Assembly: GCA_023078555.1 (NCBI GenBank)
Contig: CM041196.1
Coordinates: 12,232,985 to 12,296,984 of the forward strand
DNA length: 64,000 nucleotides
Direction of reading: 5' to 3'
Source of the DNA: Ulva prolifera
Taxonomy: Eukaryota; Chlorophyta; Ulvophyceae; Ulvales; Ulvaceae
The position numbers were made by a program, and so were the translations under genes. Shown one piece after another: positions 1 through 11,170 of the stretch (positions are counted from its first letter, which is position 1; each line of letters begins with the position of its first letter). Under the pieces are notes generated by a model that did not search any database, had not been told where the DNA came from, and saw only the letters and a program-made list of their open reading frames with translations.

Positions 1-694
1 GCAAGCAGGTGTGGATTGCGGTCATCAGCCTGCTGTGCTGATGGCGGCTATGTGGTACCCGGAGCACTGCTCCTGCCTGTGTCACAGGGTGTGTGTGGGG
101 CAGCTGCCCCGTCGATGCATATGCAACCGTGAAAGGCAATGACTGCTGCTGCCGCCTCGAACCGGGGTCCTGTTGGTGCTGCTGCTGGACGCCTGTGTGA
201 ATTCGCAAGCAGATCTGTGTGATCTGTCAGATAGAGCAGCCATTCATGCTGGAGCAATGAGATATGCTGGTTTCAGCGTCTGGGTCTGCATCCCCGACCA
301 CAGGCATCGCACGTGCCAAGTGCTGGGCCCGCGGTGCGGGTGCTCTTGATGCTGCACTACTACCTCCTGCCGACGTCGACGCTGCTGCAGTTCGTGATGC
401 TCAATATTTTGCTTGCGAACATAAAAAAATGCATCCGAGTGTACTGGGGGCAAGGCGACTGCACTGCGTTAAGTCACAAATGGGTGGCCGCCGGGAGTTC
501 TGCGACAACCCGTGTCTCCGCACTGACGCCGTGCCACATTCTCACCCCATAGTATGTGCCCTGCAACCAGCTGATCATTCGCATCGTGCACAATTCCACA
601 AGCTTAAGGTCGTCCCCGTGCTGCACTACATGTGTTGACGGATCGCGTGTCGGTGTCGCATGCCTGCCCCGACGGCTGCATTCCTGCCGTGCAG
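1..694. other. No recognised gene; flank/intron upstream of the GT49 exon
   Basis: Short overlapping open frames on both strands, none with a recognisable domain. The sequence ends in a pyrimidine-containing TGCAG acceptor at 690-694, so at least its right part is probably an intron of the glycosyltransferase gene. The catalytic DxD-bearing exon expected upstream was not found here and probably lies before the window. Confidence 0.4.
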
Positions 695-1716
695 TTCTTC
701 CCCGGCCACGGCTGCTACTCGTGGATGACGTGGCTGCAATCCGAGACCCCCGCCCACATGGTCAACATGGAGTACTCCAACCCCTGCGAGCCGTACGTCA
801 TCGCGCTGAGCGACGCGATGCCGCGGTACGACGAGCGCTTCCGCGGCCGCGGCCAGAACAAGGTCGAGCAGCTGACTCATATGGCGATGTGGGGGTTCTC
901 GTGGCGGGTGCTGCCGGGCCACTTTGTGCTGCATGTGCCGCACCCGTCGGTCGCGCCGAACGTGATTGGCTGGGACGAGGTAACGACGCCGCTGGTGCTG
1001 ACGAAGCTGAAGATCGAGGAGATCGAGCAGCAGCCGGAGTTCAAGCGCCACGTCACGCAGGCGGTGCCGCTGCCGATCGTGTAAGTCGGATTGGAGAGGT
1101 GCATGTGCGGCCTGCGTGCTTGGATGCCCGGCAGTGGCTTAGGGTGCCGTCACGACCACCCATAGCCGTGTTTGCTGCTTATCGTGTGGGCGCCGACAAG
1201 TGCATGTGCGGCGTACATGCTCAGACGGCCGGCCGTGGCCGGTAAAGGCTTGAGCCTGCCCAGAGCTCGCGTGGCGGTGCTGCTGCTGAGGGTGTAGGTG
1301 AACCTTGCCACTGTGTACGGCGCCGGCTGTAGGACGCGTGTGGACACTCGTACATGTGCCACATGTGTGTCCGTCTGGCCGCGGCGCCGGCAGAGGCCGG
1401 CTCAAGGTGAATCTGGGGATTCCTTGCGACGGTGAAGCACCGTTAAGGGGCTTTATCTGTGGTCGGACGCCATGCAGTGTCTTGTGCAGCGGGAGGCCCC
1501 CGCCAGTCGCGTGGACGGCTGGCGATGATCGAGTGCATATGCCCATACATGCATGTTCGGGCGTGGCTGGGGCGCATTGAATGTGATTTATGCATGCCTC
1601 TCTTCTACTGCGCATACACGATCTACATGCAGTGATTTGACAGGAACCAGTTGCCTGAGGTGCGGCCCGTTCGCTTCAAGGACAGGGGCGTCAACCCCTA
1701 CCCAGTGCACGCCTGA
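695..1716 (+). CDS. Glycosyltransferase family 49 (LARGE/B4GAT1-like), last two exons
   Basis: Two exons, 695-1080 and 1644-1716, give the C-terminal 152 residues; the 5' part is missing. The first exon opens with FFPGHGCYSW, then EPYVIALSDAMPRYDERFRG and GRGQNKVEQLTHMA, and ends near VLPGHFVLHVPHP. This order (EPYV, YDxRFxGxGxNKV, LPxxxxxHxPH) is the signature of the LARGE-type GT49 catalytic domain, which adds glucuronic acid or related sugars to glycans in the Golgi lumen. Exon 1 runs into a perfect GTAAGT donor at 1081 in phase 2, and the exon at 1644 follows a TTGACAG acceptor in phase 2, giving the tail VNQLPEVRPVRFKDRG and a TGA at 1714-1716. Without splicing the frame would stop at 1082-1084. 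Family call is firm, the final exon fairly so; substrate unknown. Confidence 0.8.
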
Positions 1717-4502
1717 CTCGAGGCCGCCTGTGCCGCAGCTCACGTCCAACCGAGTCCGTGCGGATCCCCCGCCTCTGCAACCGGCATGCAGATGTACCCG
1801 GCCACATCTGCTCGGCCTCCTCCCCGTGCCCGGCCAAATCTACAGGGCCTCAGCGTCTCGGGCCGTTCCTGGATGATCCCTTACGAGTCACAGGGCGGCA
1901 GGGGGGGGTTAGAGAGGTAGTGGCGGGGGTGTTGGAGCGATAGTGTGCAGCGTAGGAACCGCAGCGGCATGCCTCGCGATATGCATCGCCCGGCGGAAGC
2001 GTGGGGAGCTCTAGAGCTCAGCCGCCGCGGTTCGGGCGCCCGGGGGCTGTGTGCGAAAGGAACCGCGGAGAACCCTGCCGCGGTGTGCGGGCGCCGGGGC
2101 TGTGTGCGGGGCTGGGGCTGTGTGCGGTCACATAAGGAATGGAGGCGTAGCTGTAGTTCAGATTTGTGTGGAGTGAGGGCAGTGGCAGGACTCGATGCTG
2201 CTGGCCCACCCTGCGAAATAAACGAGGCCCCGGCCGAACGAGCGTGGGCCGTGCGTGTGGTCTCAACCATGAACATGGCAAGCCGCGCAGGCTGTTCACG
2301 CACATTTTCATGTCATATGTTGGGGGGGGAGGGGGTGTTTGGGAAGAGGTAGTATGTGCTGCTGTAGATGTGTGTGTATGCTAGGCAGTGTGAAACGTTG
2401 ACATAGCATGTGTGAACACATGACTGTATCCAGGTGATTGCGACATGCATTTGGATTCTGGCATTGTAGAGCAGTTGCTGTTGTGTGAGAGGGGTGTGCA
2501 AGAGAACACTGGATTCACTGGTCTCATTCTGAAAGTACTGGATACTTGCCTACCACATTTCAATGAGTACATCACAGCAGCCTCGCCAAATTGAAAGAGC
2601 CCGTATGGCAGCAAGGTCTTCCATCTGACCTAGCATGGCCATGCTGGAGTGGCTCATGCTGGACTTCAATCGTGAACACGGTATCGGCGCCCCACTTTCC
2701 AACACTACACCTCCTTGCAAGACCACGTGCGCCTGATACTGGCTTCATTCCAGGCTGGCGAACACTCTGGCCTTGCAGATGAGCGTAACATTGGTGGGGC
2801 ATGAGCTGGGAAAACCGAAGCGAGATGATGCAGCAAAAGCAGCATATTATATCGCCGATCGCCACTTGGACGCGGCATCTCGAACTTTAAGTTCGAGCCA
2901 ACTTTAATGTTGCAGCATGCGGGCGACATGTGGTGTTGCGAAAGGTTGTGGCCCTCGTTCACTTCGATCCGTGCGGTGGCATGCCGGCAGCCTGGGAGCC
3001 TGAGACACCTGACTCTGCTGTGAGTGAGAATGTGTGTTATCGCGTAGTTGAGCAGGATACACGTGAGTGAGAGGCTAGCACCTTGTAGAACCACTCTGAC
3101 AGCACACACCACGCTTCACAGCAAGCCATGACACGCACGTCTCCAAGCATCCCGAGTCGGGATTCCCGACGAACGAGTTGAGAACGAGTTGAGTCGTGTC
3201 TGAGAAACTTGTTGCCAGTCATGTCGATAAATTTTCGTCCACGCATGTGCAGCGAGACGCACCGCAGAAGCTGCACCGGTACCAGTGCGACGGTCGGTCG
3301 GGGCCACGGGCGATGACCGCCGTATGGTAACGGCCCTGGCCATTGAGAGTGCGTGAAAGTTTGTACGAATGTGCATAAGATATGCCCCTAGAGTGTTACT
3401 ACAACTGCAGGTGATGACTGCTGTCACACGCGACATCGAACTATGCACAAATCCGCATTGATGTGACCTCGCCGCATGTGCACCACATGTGGCTGCACCA
3501 CTAAAGCTTCAGCTACGTTTGAACGATAGAATCTCAAGCGGCATTGCGATTGCTGTGCGCCCATGTAGTGTCGCGGCTGCATCGACGGTGGAATTTGCGA
3601 CACTGACTGATGGACGCGCTCCTGAAACCCCACGAAGGTTTGAGACGACGTCGATCATGTGCGTAGCATAGTGTCTCACCCCCACGGCTTCGCTCGTGGC
3701 TGACGCGTCTTCAGTGGGGCCACTGGTGGACACTGCACGGTGGACCTTGTCTGCTCTGCAGCAACGCCAGGCGGCAGTGGCCACATGCGAGAGCAACGGC
3801 AACTTGACCGAGGAGAGAAAGAATGCAAGTGAAGGCCACACATGTGTACAACAGTCTCCCACGCAGCAGCTTCAGAGTACGTATGTATGCACGTCATCCT
3901 CGCACAACGATCCCACAGGCCCAGTCGCAGCTGCAGCAACACAGCTCCGCTGTCCAGACGAGCAGGCAGTTCATGCCGCATGGCAAGGTGTACCTCGCTT
4001 CTACAAATGGGAACAACGGAGACGCCGCTAGTCCTGTATGTAGCCCGAAATCGCAGCTGATCCACGCAGGCCTTTCACCATGACCGGGCTTGACCATGGC
4101 AGGTTAACCGAGCTTGACCGTGCAATGCGCCGAAGCGACGTGTGCGCGAATACATCTCGCATACCGCACACACCGTAAGCACACGTGTACAGTAGGCCTG
4201 TGTGCATCCAGGACTCCTCGCCTACACCGTCGTGGAGAGCCTAGGCAGCTGGTGCAATTGGCTTAAGGTGTCATTTATGGATGTACAGCTCAAGACCTCG
4301 AGGCCTCGGCAGACGCACCATTTTACATTCCGCTCCAGGCCGGGCGCGACTGCAGTGCACACTGTGAATTCGAACAGCAGCGCCCCGCCAAGCGGCAGCA
4401 TCGTGTAAGACACAAATCACAGCTAAAAGCCAAGTACCAAAAATCCACAACACAAGTCACCAGCCGCACATGCCACGTGTGGCACGCGGCCGGCTACCTT
4501 AG
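1717..4502. other. Intergenic, no gene seen
   Basis: About 2.8 kb between two convergent genes. Open frames are short, overlap on both strands and show no domain or splice-consistent structure. At about 2030-2130 there is a short run of imperfect GGGGCTGTGTGCG repeats. Nothing else is supported. Confidence 0.5.
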
Positions 4503-7500
4503 CTAAGGGCATGGTGTTGTGTCCTCTTCGGAGCAGCCGCATCTCCCCGGCACGACCTTGTTCGCGTCCGTGGGGCAGGCATCTTCACAGTCCGGCGTGC
4601 CATCCCCGTCGCTATCTGCATGCATGCCGGCCATGTGAAACGTGGCATGTGCTGAGTCGACACATGCCAGCTCTCTGATGCGTGCTGCGTGCTTCAGGCG
4701 GTGAGGCGGAGGCGGGCGCGCCCGCGGCACTGCAACGTCGGCGAGCATCGCGCGAACACGACGGCCGGTCCATCTCGGTGCACCCACGCCACAGCTGCGG
4801 CCAATGCACGCACATCCCGGTGCACCCACGCCACAGCTGCGGCCAGGGCAAGCACAGCCCGGTGCACCCACGCCGTTGCAAATCTACGCCAACACCTCCA
4901 CTCCCACATGCTGTGATAACGCGCAGCCACATCCTCGCATGCTACGGCACTCTCCTGCATAGACACCCGCGCAGAGCAGCACAGGTTGTCGCCTGCATAC
5001 GAACACGCCCACGCAGGGCGGCATTGCCAGCGGATCACACAGCAGGAAGGACCACAGTTTGGCAGTTCAGACACTCGAGGCTCAGATCAATCAACTGAAC
5101 GACAAGGCGCGTTGCCGCCGCATGGCCATACACCATGTGTCTGCAAGTCATGTCATTTTTGTGTACATACCACAAGGCCTTCGATCTAAGCAATCTCAAA
5201 ACAGGCAGCATAAATATGTGTAGGTGTTTGCAGTTTGCCGAGTGGCGCTACAGTAAACACGTGAAATATCTGACAAGCAGAACCTCACCGATCTGTGCGA
5301 CGGTCGAGAGCAGCAGCTCCGCGAGACCCTCGTAGCCATCCACCTCGAGCACCAGCTCCGGCGCGCTCGCAATTGAATCCAGATTCCGCCGATCATTCGC
5401 ACCCGCCGGCGCTACCACGACCACCGCGACCCCGTCCTCCTTGAGCGCATCCGCAGCCGTCACGACGCGAGCGGGGTCGTCGTACCCGTCTGTGACGATG
5501 ACAGCAATGCGCGCGGTCGTGGCGCGCGGCAGCTGCCCCGCGGAGAAGCGGCTGCGCAGGTCGTCGAGGCCGGCTGCAATGTTGACGCCGCCGGGGACAA
5601 ACGCGAGGTCGAAGGGGACCGCGGCGGCGATGTCGCCGGCGGTGTTGCGGTCGAAGACGCCGGTGCTGGCGTGGACGCGGTGGTTGACGGCGTTGGCGTA
5701 GTATAGGTTTGGGTTGGCCGCGCCGTTCGCGAACCCGGAGGTGGAATTTACAAACGCAGCCACCTGCATGGCGCCGTCTATGTCGGAGGGGGGTGTGTTT
5801 GGGGAGGATGTCTACAGGTGTTAGCGTACATCTGCCACGGTGTACGCCGATCCCGAATGCAGATCTGCTGTGCTGCAGCTCTGCTTGTGATGGCCTACGC
5901 GCCAGCTCAGCTGATTTTGGTGTGCAGGCCAGCGTAGCAGCCTTCTCAATGCAGTAGAGGTGACCGGATGGGTGACTGTGACCTCGAGCCGTGGTGTTGC
6001 TAGCATGCATGTGCTGGGAGGATGCCAGCTATGACTCCTCAGGGTGAACCGACACACAATTCACGCCTACATCGAGGCTGCATCGGCCGAGTGCACTCCC
6101 TCATTGCCATCCCAGCCCATGTGCTACGTGTTACAAGTGGTCAGCCCCAACGGTCAGCCCCAACAGGTTAGCCAAAGAACTGTTTCAGTCAGCCCCAATT
6201 TGCGGCTGGTCTACTGTGCAGGCTCTTCTCATGCATGTTAGCGCACCTCAACCAAGCCTCATGGCAAACAACAAACATCAAGCTTGCGCCAGGCATGCCC
6301 CCCCACATGAGCAAGGTGGCAAGGAAACATAAGTCCCTGGCTGATGGGGCACCACAGCGTATGCATGTAAGCGCACCTCAGCCACAACGACGCCGAACGT
6401 GTCACTTCCGAAGCATGCATTCGTGGCGAGAGAGAATCCGAAGAGGCCCCGGCACTCCGAGGGGCACTCCTCCTCCGAGACCCCGCAGCCACACCGGCCG
6501 GGGTCGGTCTTCAGGGGGTCGGCAGGGCAGCCGTCACGGCAGTCGTCGACGCCGTCGCCGTCACTGTCTGCAGCAACACGGCGGTGACAGCAGAATGAGT
6601 CCAAAGATCACAGGCCAAGAGAGTGTCTCAAGATAGCGACCACGTCGCCACGCTGCGGCCGCGCTATAGTATAACCCAGCCATGACTGACCATCCGCAGA
6701 ACAGAGACTGAATCGTCAGCAATGAGAAAGTGATGTGTACGAAGTCGGAGCCGGTGCATGCTGTTACATGTAAGGCATTCGTTCTGTTTTGTTTGTTCAT
6801 GTTGTTTTGGGGTGCCTGTCGCACATACCCGGGTGCGTCCATGCATGGGTGGGGCCTTGCCCGGCAGTGCTGCACAGAGGGCAGGCTTAGCCAGCGCCAT
6901 GTACGGCGGTGATGCACAGCACAGATTGCGGCTGCACTGCACCAGCTGTTGTGATGTTGTGTCCACTGCGGCGCTGCGTGTACGTCCACAGCACACAAGG
7001 TGGCATGCACACAAGGTGGCCTGGCCTTGTCAAGGCACAGCTGTAGATTGAGAAGCGCTAGCCGGTCAAGGCTACATGTGCTGCCAAGATCACATGCACC
7101 GAACACATGTGCGGTCCCATATGCATATGTACATGGCGTGGGCATCGGCACCAATAACAAGCTGCATGCGCACCTAAGCCCAGAAGCATGTCCTCGAGGG
7201 CAACCCCAATATCGTCAAAAAAGTCCACCTCAGCCACAAGCGCATTTCCGTCACCGTCCACACTCGCGATCCCCCGCAGCTCCTCCACATCCACAAAGCC
7301 GCCCACCCCGACCGCGATGACCGTGACATCCGTCCCAAGCCTGGCTCGTGTCGCCGCCTTGAGCGCCGCCGCCGCGGCAGCCACCGGAGGCGACGGCTGG
7401 GCGCTGCTGTCAGTGATGAGCACCGCAACGCCGGCGTACGCCGGGTCTGTGAGTTCGGCAAACTGTGCTGCGAGGTCGTCGAGGCCTGCAGCGATATTAG

Positions 7501-8643
7501 CAGCGCCCTTGCGCGGCGTGAATTCGCGGACCGCGTCGGAGACGGCGCCGTCGGCGTTCGGGTCGAAGTCCGGGCCGCCGGGGGCCACAGCAGCGGTTGT
7601 GTCCTCGAGGATGGTGCCGAAGGTGTTGGCGTAGTAGAGATTGCGATTTGCTGCGGTCGGGTCGTCGGTCTCTATGATGAATTGTGCGAGCTGCACCAGG
7701 CTGCAACTTCAAGCTGATTCGATTTTTGACGATAGACAGGCGCACTGCGACAGCGCGTGGAGGAATGCATGTGGATCCTGCCTGTATGTGCATTCATGTG
7801 TGCTTACTTGCTTGGGCTGCTGTGGGACTGGCAAAGCTAATTTGAATATGGCCAAGCAGGTGGTCATGTGATACAAGCGTCTAGTCAGCGAGGCCGCCAG
7901 CACCGCAAAAACATCTGGTACCGCTGGTTCCGCAGGCAATCTGTCGACGCTGGCCCAGCGCATCCCCGCCACAGCCGCGTCGGGCGCATGTTGCACCCAT
8001 GGCCGGCCCCCGCGTGGATGCATGTGTGCAGCTGAATGCAGCGTTGTGCATTGGGCGGGCAGGGACGCAGATGCAAGTGCACCCCGGGCTGGCTGCACGT
8101 AGCGATGGGCTGTTGTGCCCTACAGAGTCTGATCTCCACCTGGCAGATCACAGGAGATGCGGCCATGCAGCGGCATGTTGGGCGCCGGCGTTGAGTCATC
8201 GGGCCCGATCACATAGAACAATCCTGAATATTCAGATATCATTTTCGGGGTGGCAGTCCTGGAATGGCTGCAGAGTCACTCTACACTGATGCTCGCACCG
8301 CGGACTGCATCTCCGCAAACTCCACCGGCACGATGGACGAGGAGGCATCGATGGAGAAGGCCATCGCGCTGCCGCCCCGGCAGCCCAGCGTCTGGATCAG
8401 GACGCGGGGCGCCACCACTGGTAACAGAGTCACTGATAAGACGGGGGCTCCGTAGTCGTCGAATTGCGCGTCGCCTGTTCCGTTGGCCGTATCAGTCGCG
8501 CTTACGGCGACGGCAGGAGGAGCTTGCGGCCGCAGGCGGGGGGCCCGGCCCGGGTCGGCGTCAGGGTCCGCATCGCCGCGGCAGGGTGCGGGGGGTGCGG
8601 ACAGGGCAAGCAGCAGCAGGGCTGCGGTGCGGCTGGCGCGCAT
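4503..8643 (-). CDS. Secreted vWA-TSP3-vWA-TSP3 protein, complete, five exons
   Basis: Exons on the minus strand: 8643-8299, 7690-7174, 6567-6377, 5763-5289, 4615-4503. All introns are GT-AG and phases close (0,1,0,1), giving 546 aa. Residues 1-23 form a signal peptide (MRASRTAALLLLALSAPP). vWA1 spans about 80-287: MIDAS start DASSS at 99-103 and LITDS at 206-210, but the usual MIDAS Thr loop reads KGAANIAAGL. Residues 288-320 are a thrombospondin type 3-like calcium repeat (DSDGDGVDDCRDGCPAD). vWA2 spans about 328-509 with GGVNIAAGLDDL and VIVTDGYDD, but its DxSxS segment is degenerate (FSLATNACFG). Residues 510-546 are a second TSP3-like repeat ending CSEEDTTPCP. Cysteine-rich calcium repeats plus a signal peptide suggest an extracellular adhesive or matrix protein. 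The two halves look like an internal duplication: introns fall at equivalent places (TGCAG before LAQF/VAAF; phase 1 before each DSDGDG). Confidence 0.85.
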
Positions 8644-8725
8644 GGCTAGGGGGAGGCGGCGGGGGTGAGGGGTGGCTGAGGGGTGTCTTTAGTGGCTGTA
8701 CGGTATGTACCTGCACCGGTGCCGG

Positions 8726-8834
8726 AGTAGTGATATTCTATATCAGTAGACCTGAGTAGAGCTATATCAGTAGAGCTGAGTAGTACTGTATCAGTGCTAG
8801 TTGACCTGAGTAGTGATATTTCAGTTGACCTGAG
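8726..8834. repeat. Degenerate short tandem repeat upstream of the vWA gene
   Basis: Four imperfect units of about 24-30 bp, each with AGTAG, then a TATATCAGT-like core, then a GACCTG or GAGCTG end. The array lies 83 bp or more upstream of the ATG of the vWA gene at 8643. It may be simple tandem expansion or clustered protein-binding sites; position is the only argument for a regulatory role. Confidence 0.5.
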
Positions 8835-8868
8835 GGTTGCATGGGCGTGTTCAGGGGCATTTGCGAGG

Positions 8869-8899
8869 TTGGGGGTTGCGTTTTGGGCGCAACCCCCAA
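8869..8899. repeat. Perfect 12-bp inverted repeat (hairpin)
   Basis: TTGGGGGTTGCG at 8869-8880 and its exact complement CGCAACCCCCAA at 8888-8899 with a 7-nt loop. It lies about 230 bp upstream of the vWA gene start. No adjoining T-run on either side and no function assigned. Confidence 0.6.
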
Positions 8900-11170
8900 G
8901 GCGAAGGTGTGTTTAGGCGTGCACAACTGCGGCCCGTAGTTATTGCAGAAGAATGGCCCAGCCATCGCGTGGGGAAGGGTGGAGGGCTGGTGCAAGGGGA
9001 TTGCCCAGCAATGGTCTTCTGATATTTCCTTGTGTTCACTCTGGGGTGTGACGCAATTCACTGTGATCACAGGGCACACTACTCATGTGACTACTCATGT
9101 GATGCGAGGGAGCACACTGAAGTGGTGGGGCGCACTGCAACTCGAGCACAAGCAACGGGATTGGCTCTTAGAATTGATACGGAAAAAGCAGCTCTTTGTA
9201 TTAATCTAAATTGATGAGGTAGGACACCTGAGGCGCTGTATGTCCATGCAAGGGCCCATACGTGACTGAACACTGTCTGGCAGACTCCAATCAAGACTCA
9301 CAGAAGGATGTGCAGACATGCTTTACTGCTGGTGGGTCTGCTGCTTGCAGCATTAGGAACCTGTACTTTTTGCCCGTGCGTAGGATTTATGCTGAACGCT
9401 GGTGTGTGAAGATTTGCCATGGAGCCTGGCATTGGGTGGTGGGATCACATGCAACAGGGGCATGGCTCGCCTACCATGGTGAGATCTGACCATGCATGAT
9501 GAGTCGTCGTGGCGGCTGTTTGTACAATCAGAAAACATTCAAACTTCCAATTGGGCCGTGGATAGGTACCGGTGATATTCAGGCAAGGTGAATGATGAGC
9601 TTGATTCAAGCCGATGCATTGTGTTGTGCACTGGACCTGGGAGGTCAGGTCCTGTGGAGAGTAAGTATGTATACAAGTACACACAATCAGCCACTTTGAT
9701 GTAATTACATAACGTCAAGCATGCGGCGTCAGGCGGTCAAGAGTCTCAGCATGTGCACCAGACTGCTATCGTTGGCTTGTGGAGCTTGTCACTGCTCGCG
9801 ATCACGGTGGAACAATTCGATGACATCTAGGCACTACTGAATAAAAATTCACCAAATGTTGAAAACAAGCTGACTACGCCTGTTTGTGCAGCGTCGTCTT
9901 CTTCCGTGGCCTAGACTGGGGCACAACTGTCGCGTTGGCAGCAGCAGCCATGCGCCTAGCGAGGACAGAGGAACATCTGCAGATCATCTCATGTGAAACG
10001 CTGCAGCGCTCTGATGGCGAGCCGGGGTGAGGGAGTGCTAGTGGCGCAGCTTCCCTCTGCGAATGCCCAGCCAACCGCGCTCAAGCTTAGATCACGGGGT
10101 CCACAAGCTCTAAACATACGACGTTCGATAGCGGAAGTTCGCGGAAAGATTCAGAGCGCATGGCGAGTCGAGAGAGCAACAGGTGACAAGTCCATTCTCG
10201 ACGCAGCGTCCCCGACACCAGCAACAGTTCGCGTCCGCTAAACAACAGTTCGCGTCCGCTCAAAGATGAGTACTCGCACACGCCTCTTCTTCGAGGACGC
10301 CGCGGTGTGGCCGTCACTGTGCAGATCCAGTGTCAGCGTAGGCCCTGGTCAGCAGCGCAGTACCTGATCCAGTACCGGCATGCGCTCTGACGCTACCTCA
10401 CACCAACGGTACATTCTCACACACTGCTGTGATCTACGACGATGAAAGTAAGTTTCGGCGTATCTGCTCTTGAGTACCCGCACGTCACGAAAAAACACGC
10501 ATACAAACGGTCACTGGAGCAGAGATTGGACAAGCCATACCTTGTTCCTTCTTGCATTCCAGGGCCAAGCACAGCCTATAGGCGTAGCTACGCCCACCCA
10601 CACGAACTGATAAGTGCATAGGAACCTCCAGCTGCCACGGCTTTGCATGGGCCAGCAAGCAGAACATCTCTCCAGTCGGGGGTTGGGGTGCAGGCGGGTG
10701 ACACATTTGTTACAGCTGAAGGAGTTGAGCCATGCCACCTGCAACACCAACTCTCAGCAGTCAGTTGCACGGCGCCGTCATGAACTTGAATTTGGATGAG
10801 GCGGAGCTCATCCAGAAGTGAAAGCGGACTGTGGGTGTGGCTGTTGTGTAGAACCACACAGGCAGGGGTACCACGCAACAGAGACTTCACTGTCTACTCA
10901 GACTCATCAGCACCGCAGGTCATGCACCAAAACCGCTGCACATTCCCGAGCATGTCAACTCATGGTTGAATATCCCGACACCCAGCACCTCTCCCGAACA
11001 GTCTAGTCCCAGTCGCCGGAACTGTCCCACACTGATCTCTCTCCACAACACAGCGCTGACAATTACAAAGCAGAGCATCTGCACTCTCTCCGAGGGCACT
11101 TGCCTGTCGCTGACGACCCGCAAAGAATGCAGAATCGCGCAGCGGACGCACGCCGCACCCCCAAGCACCT
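8900..11170. other. Intergenic, no gene seen
   Basis: No open frame here has recognisable domains or splice-consistent structure. One local feature is an 18-bp direct repeat, CAACAGTTCGCGTCCGCT, at 10222-10239 and 10243-10260. Confidence 0.45.

Noticed and set aside
5393-6010. 205-codon minus-strand frame rich in Arg and His
   Set aside because: Frame-shifted shadow of the second vWA exon.
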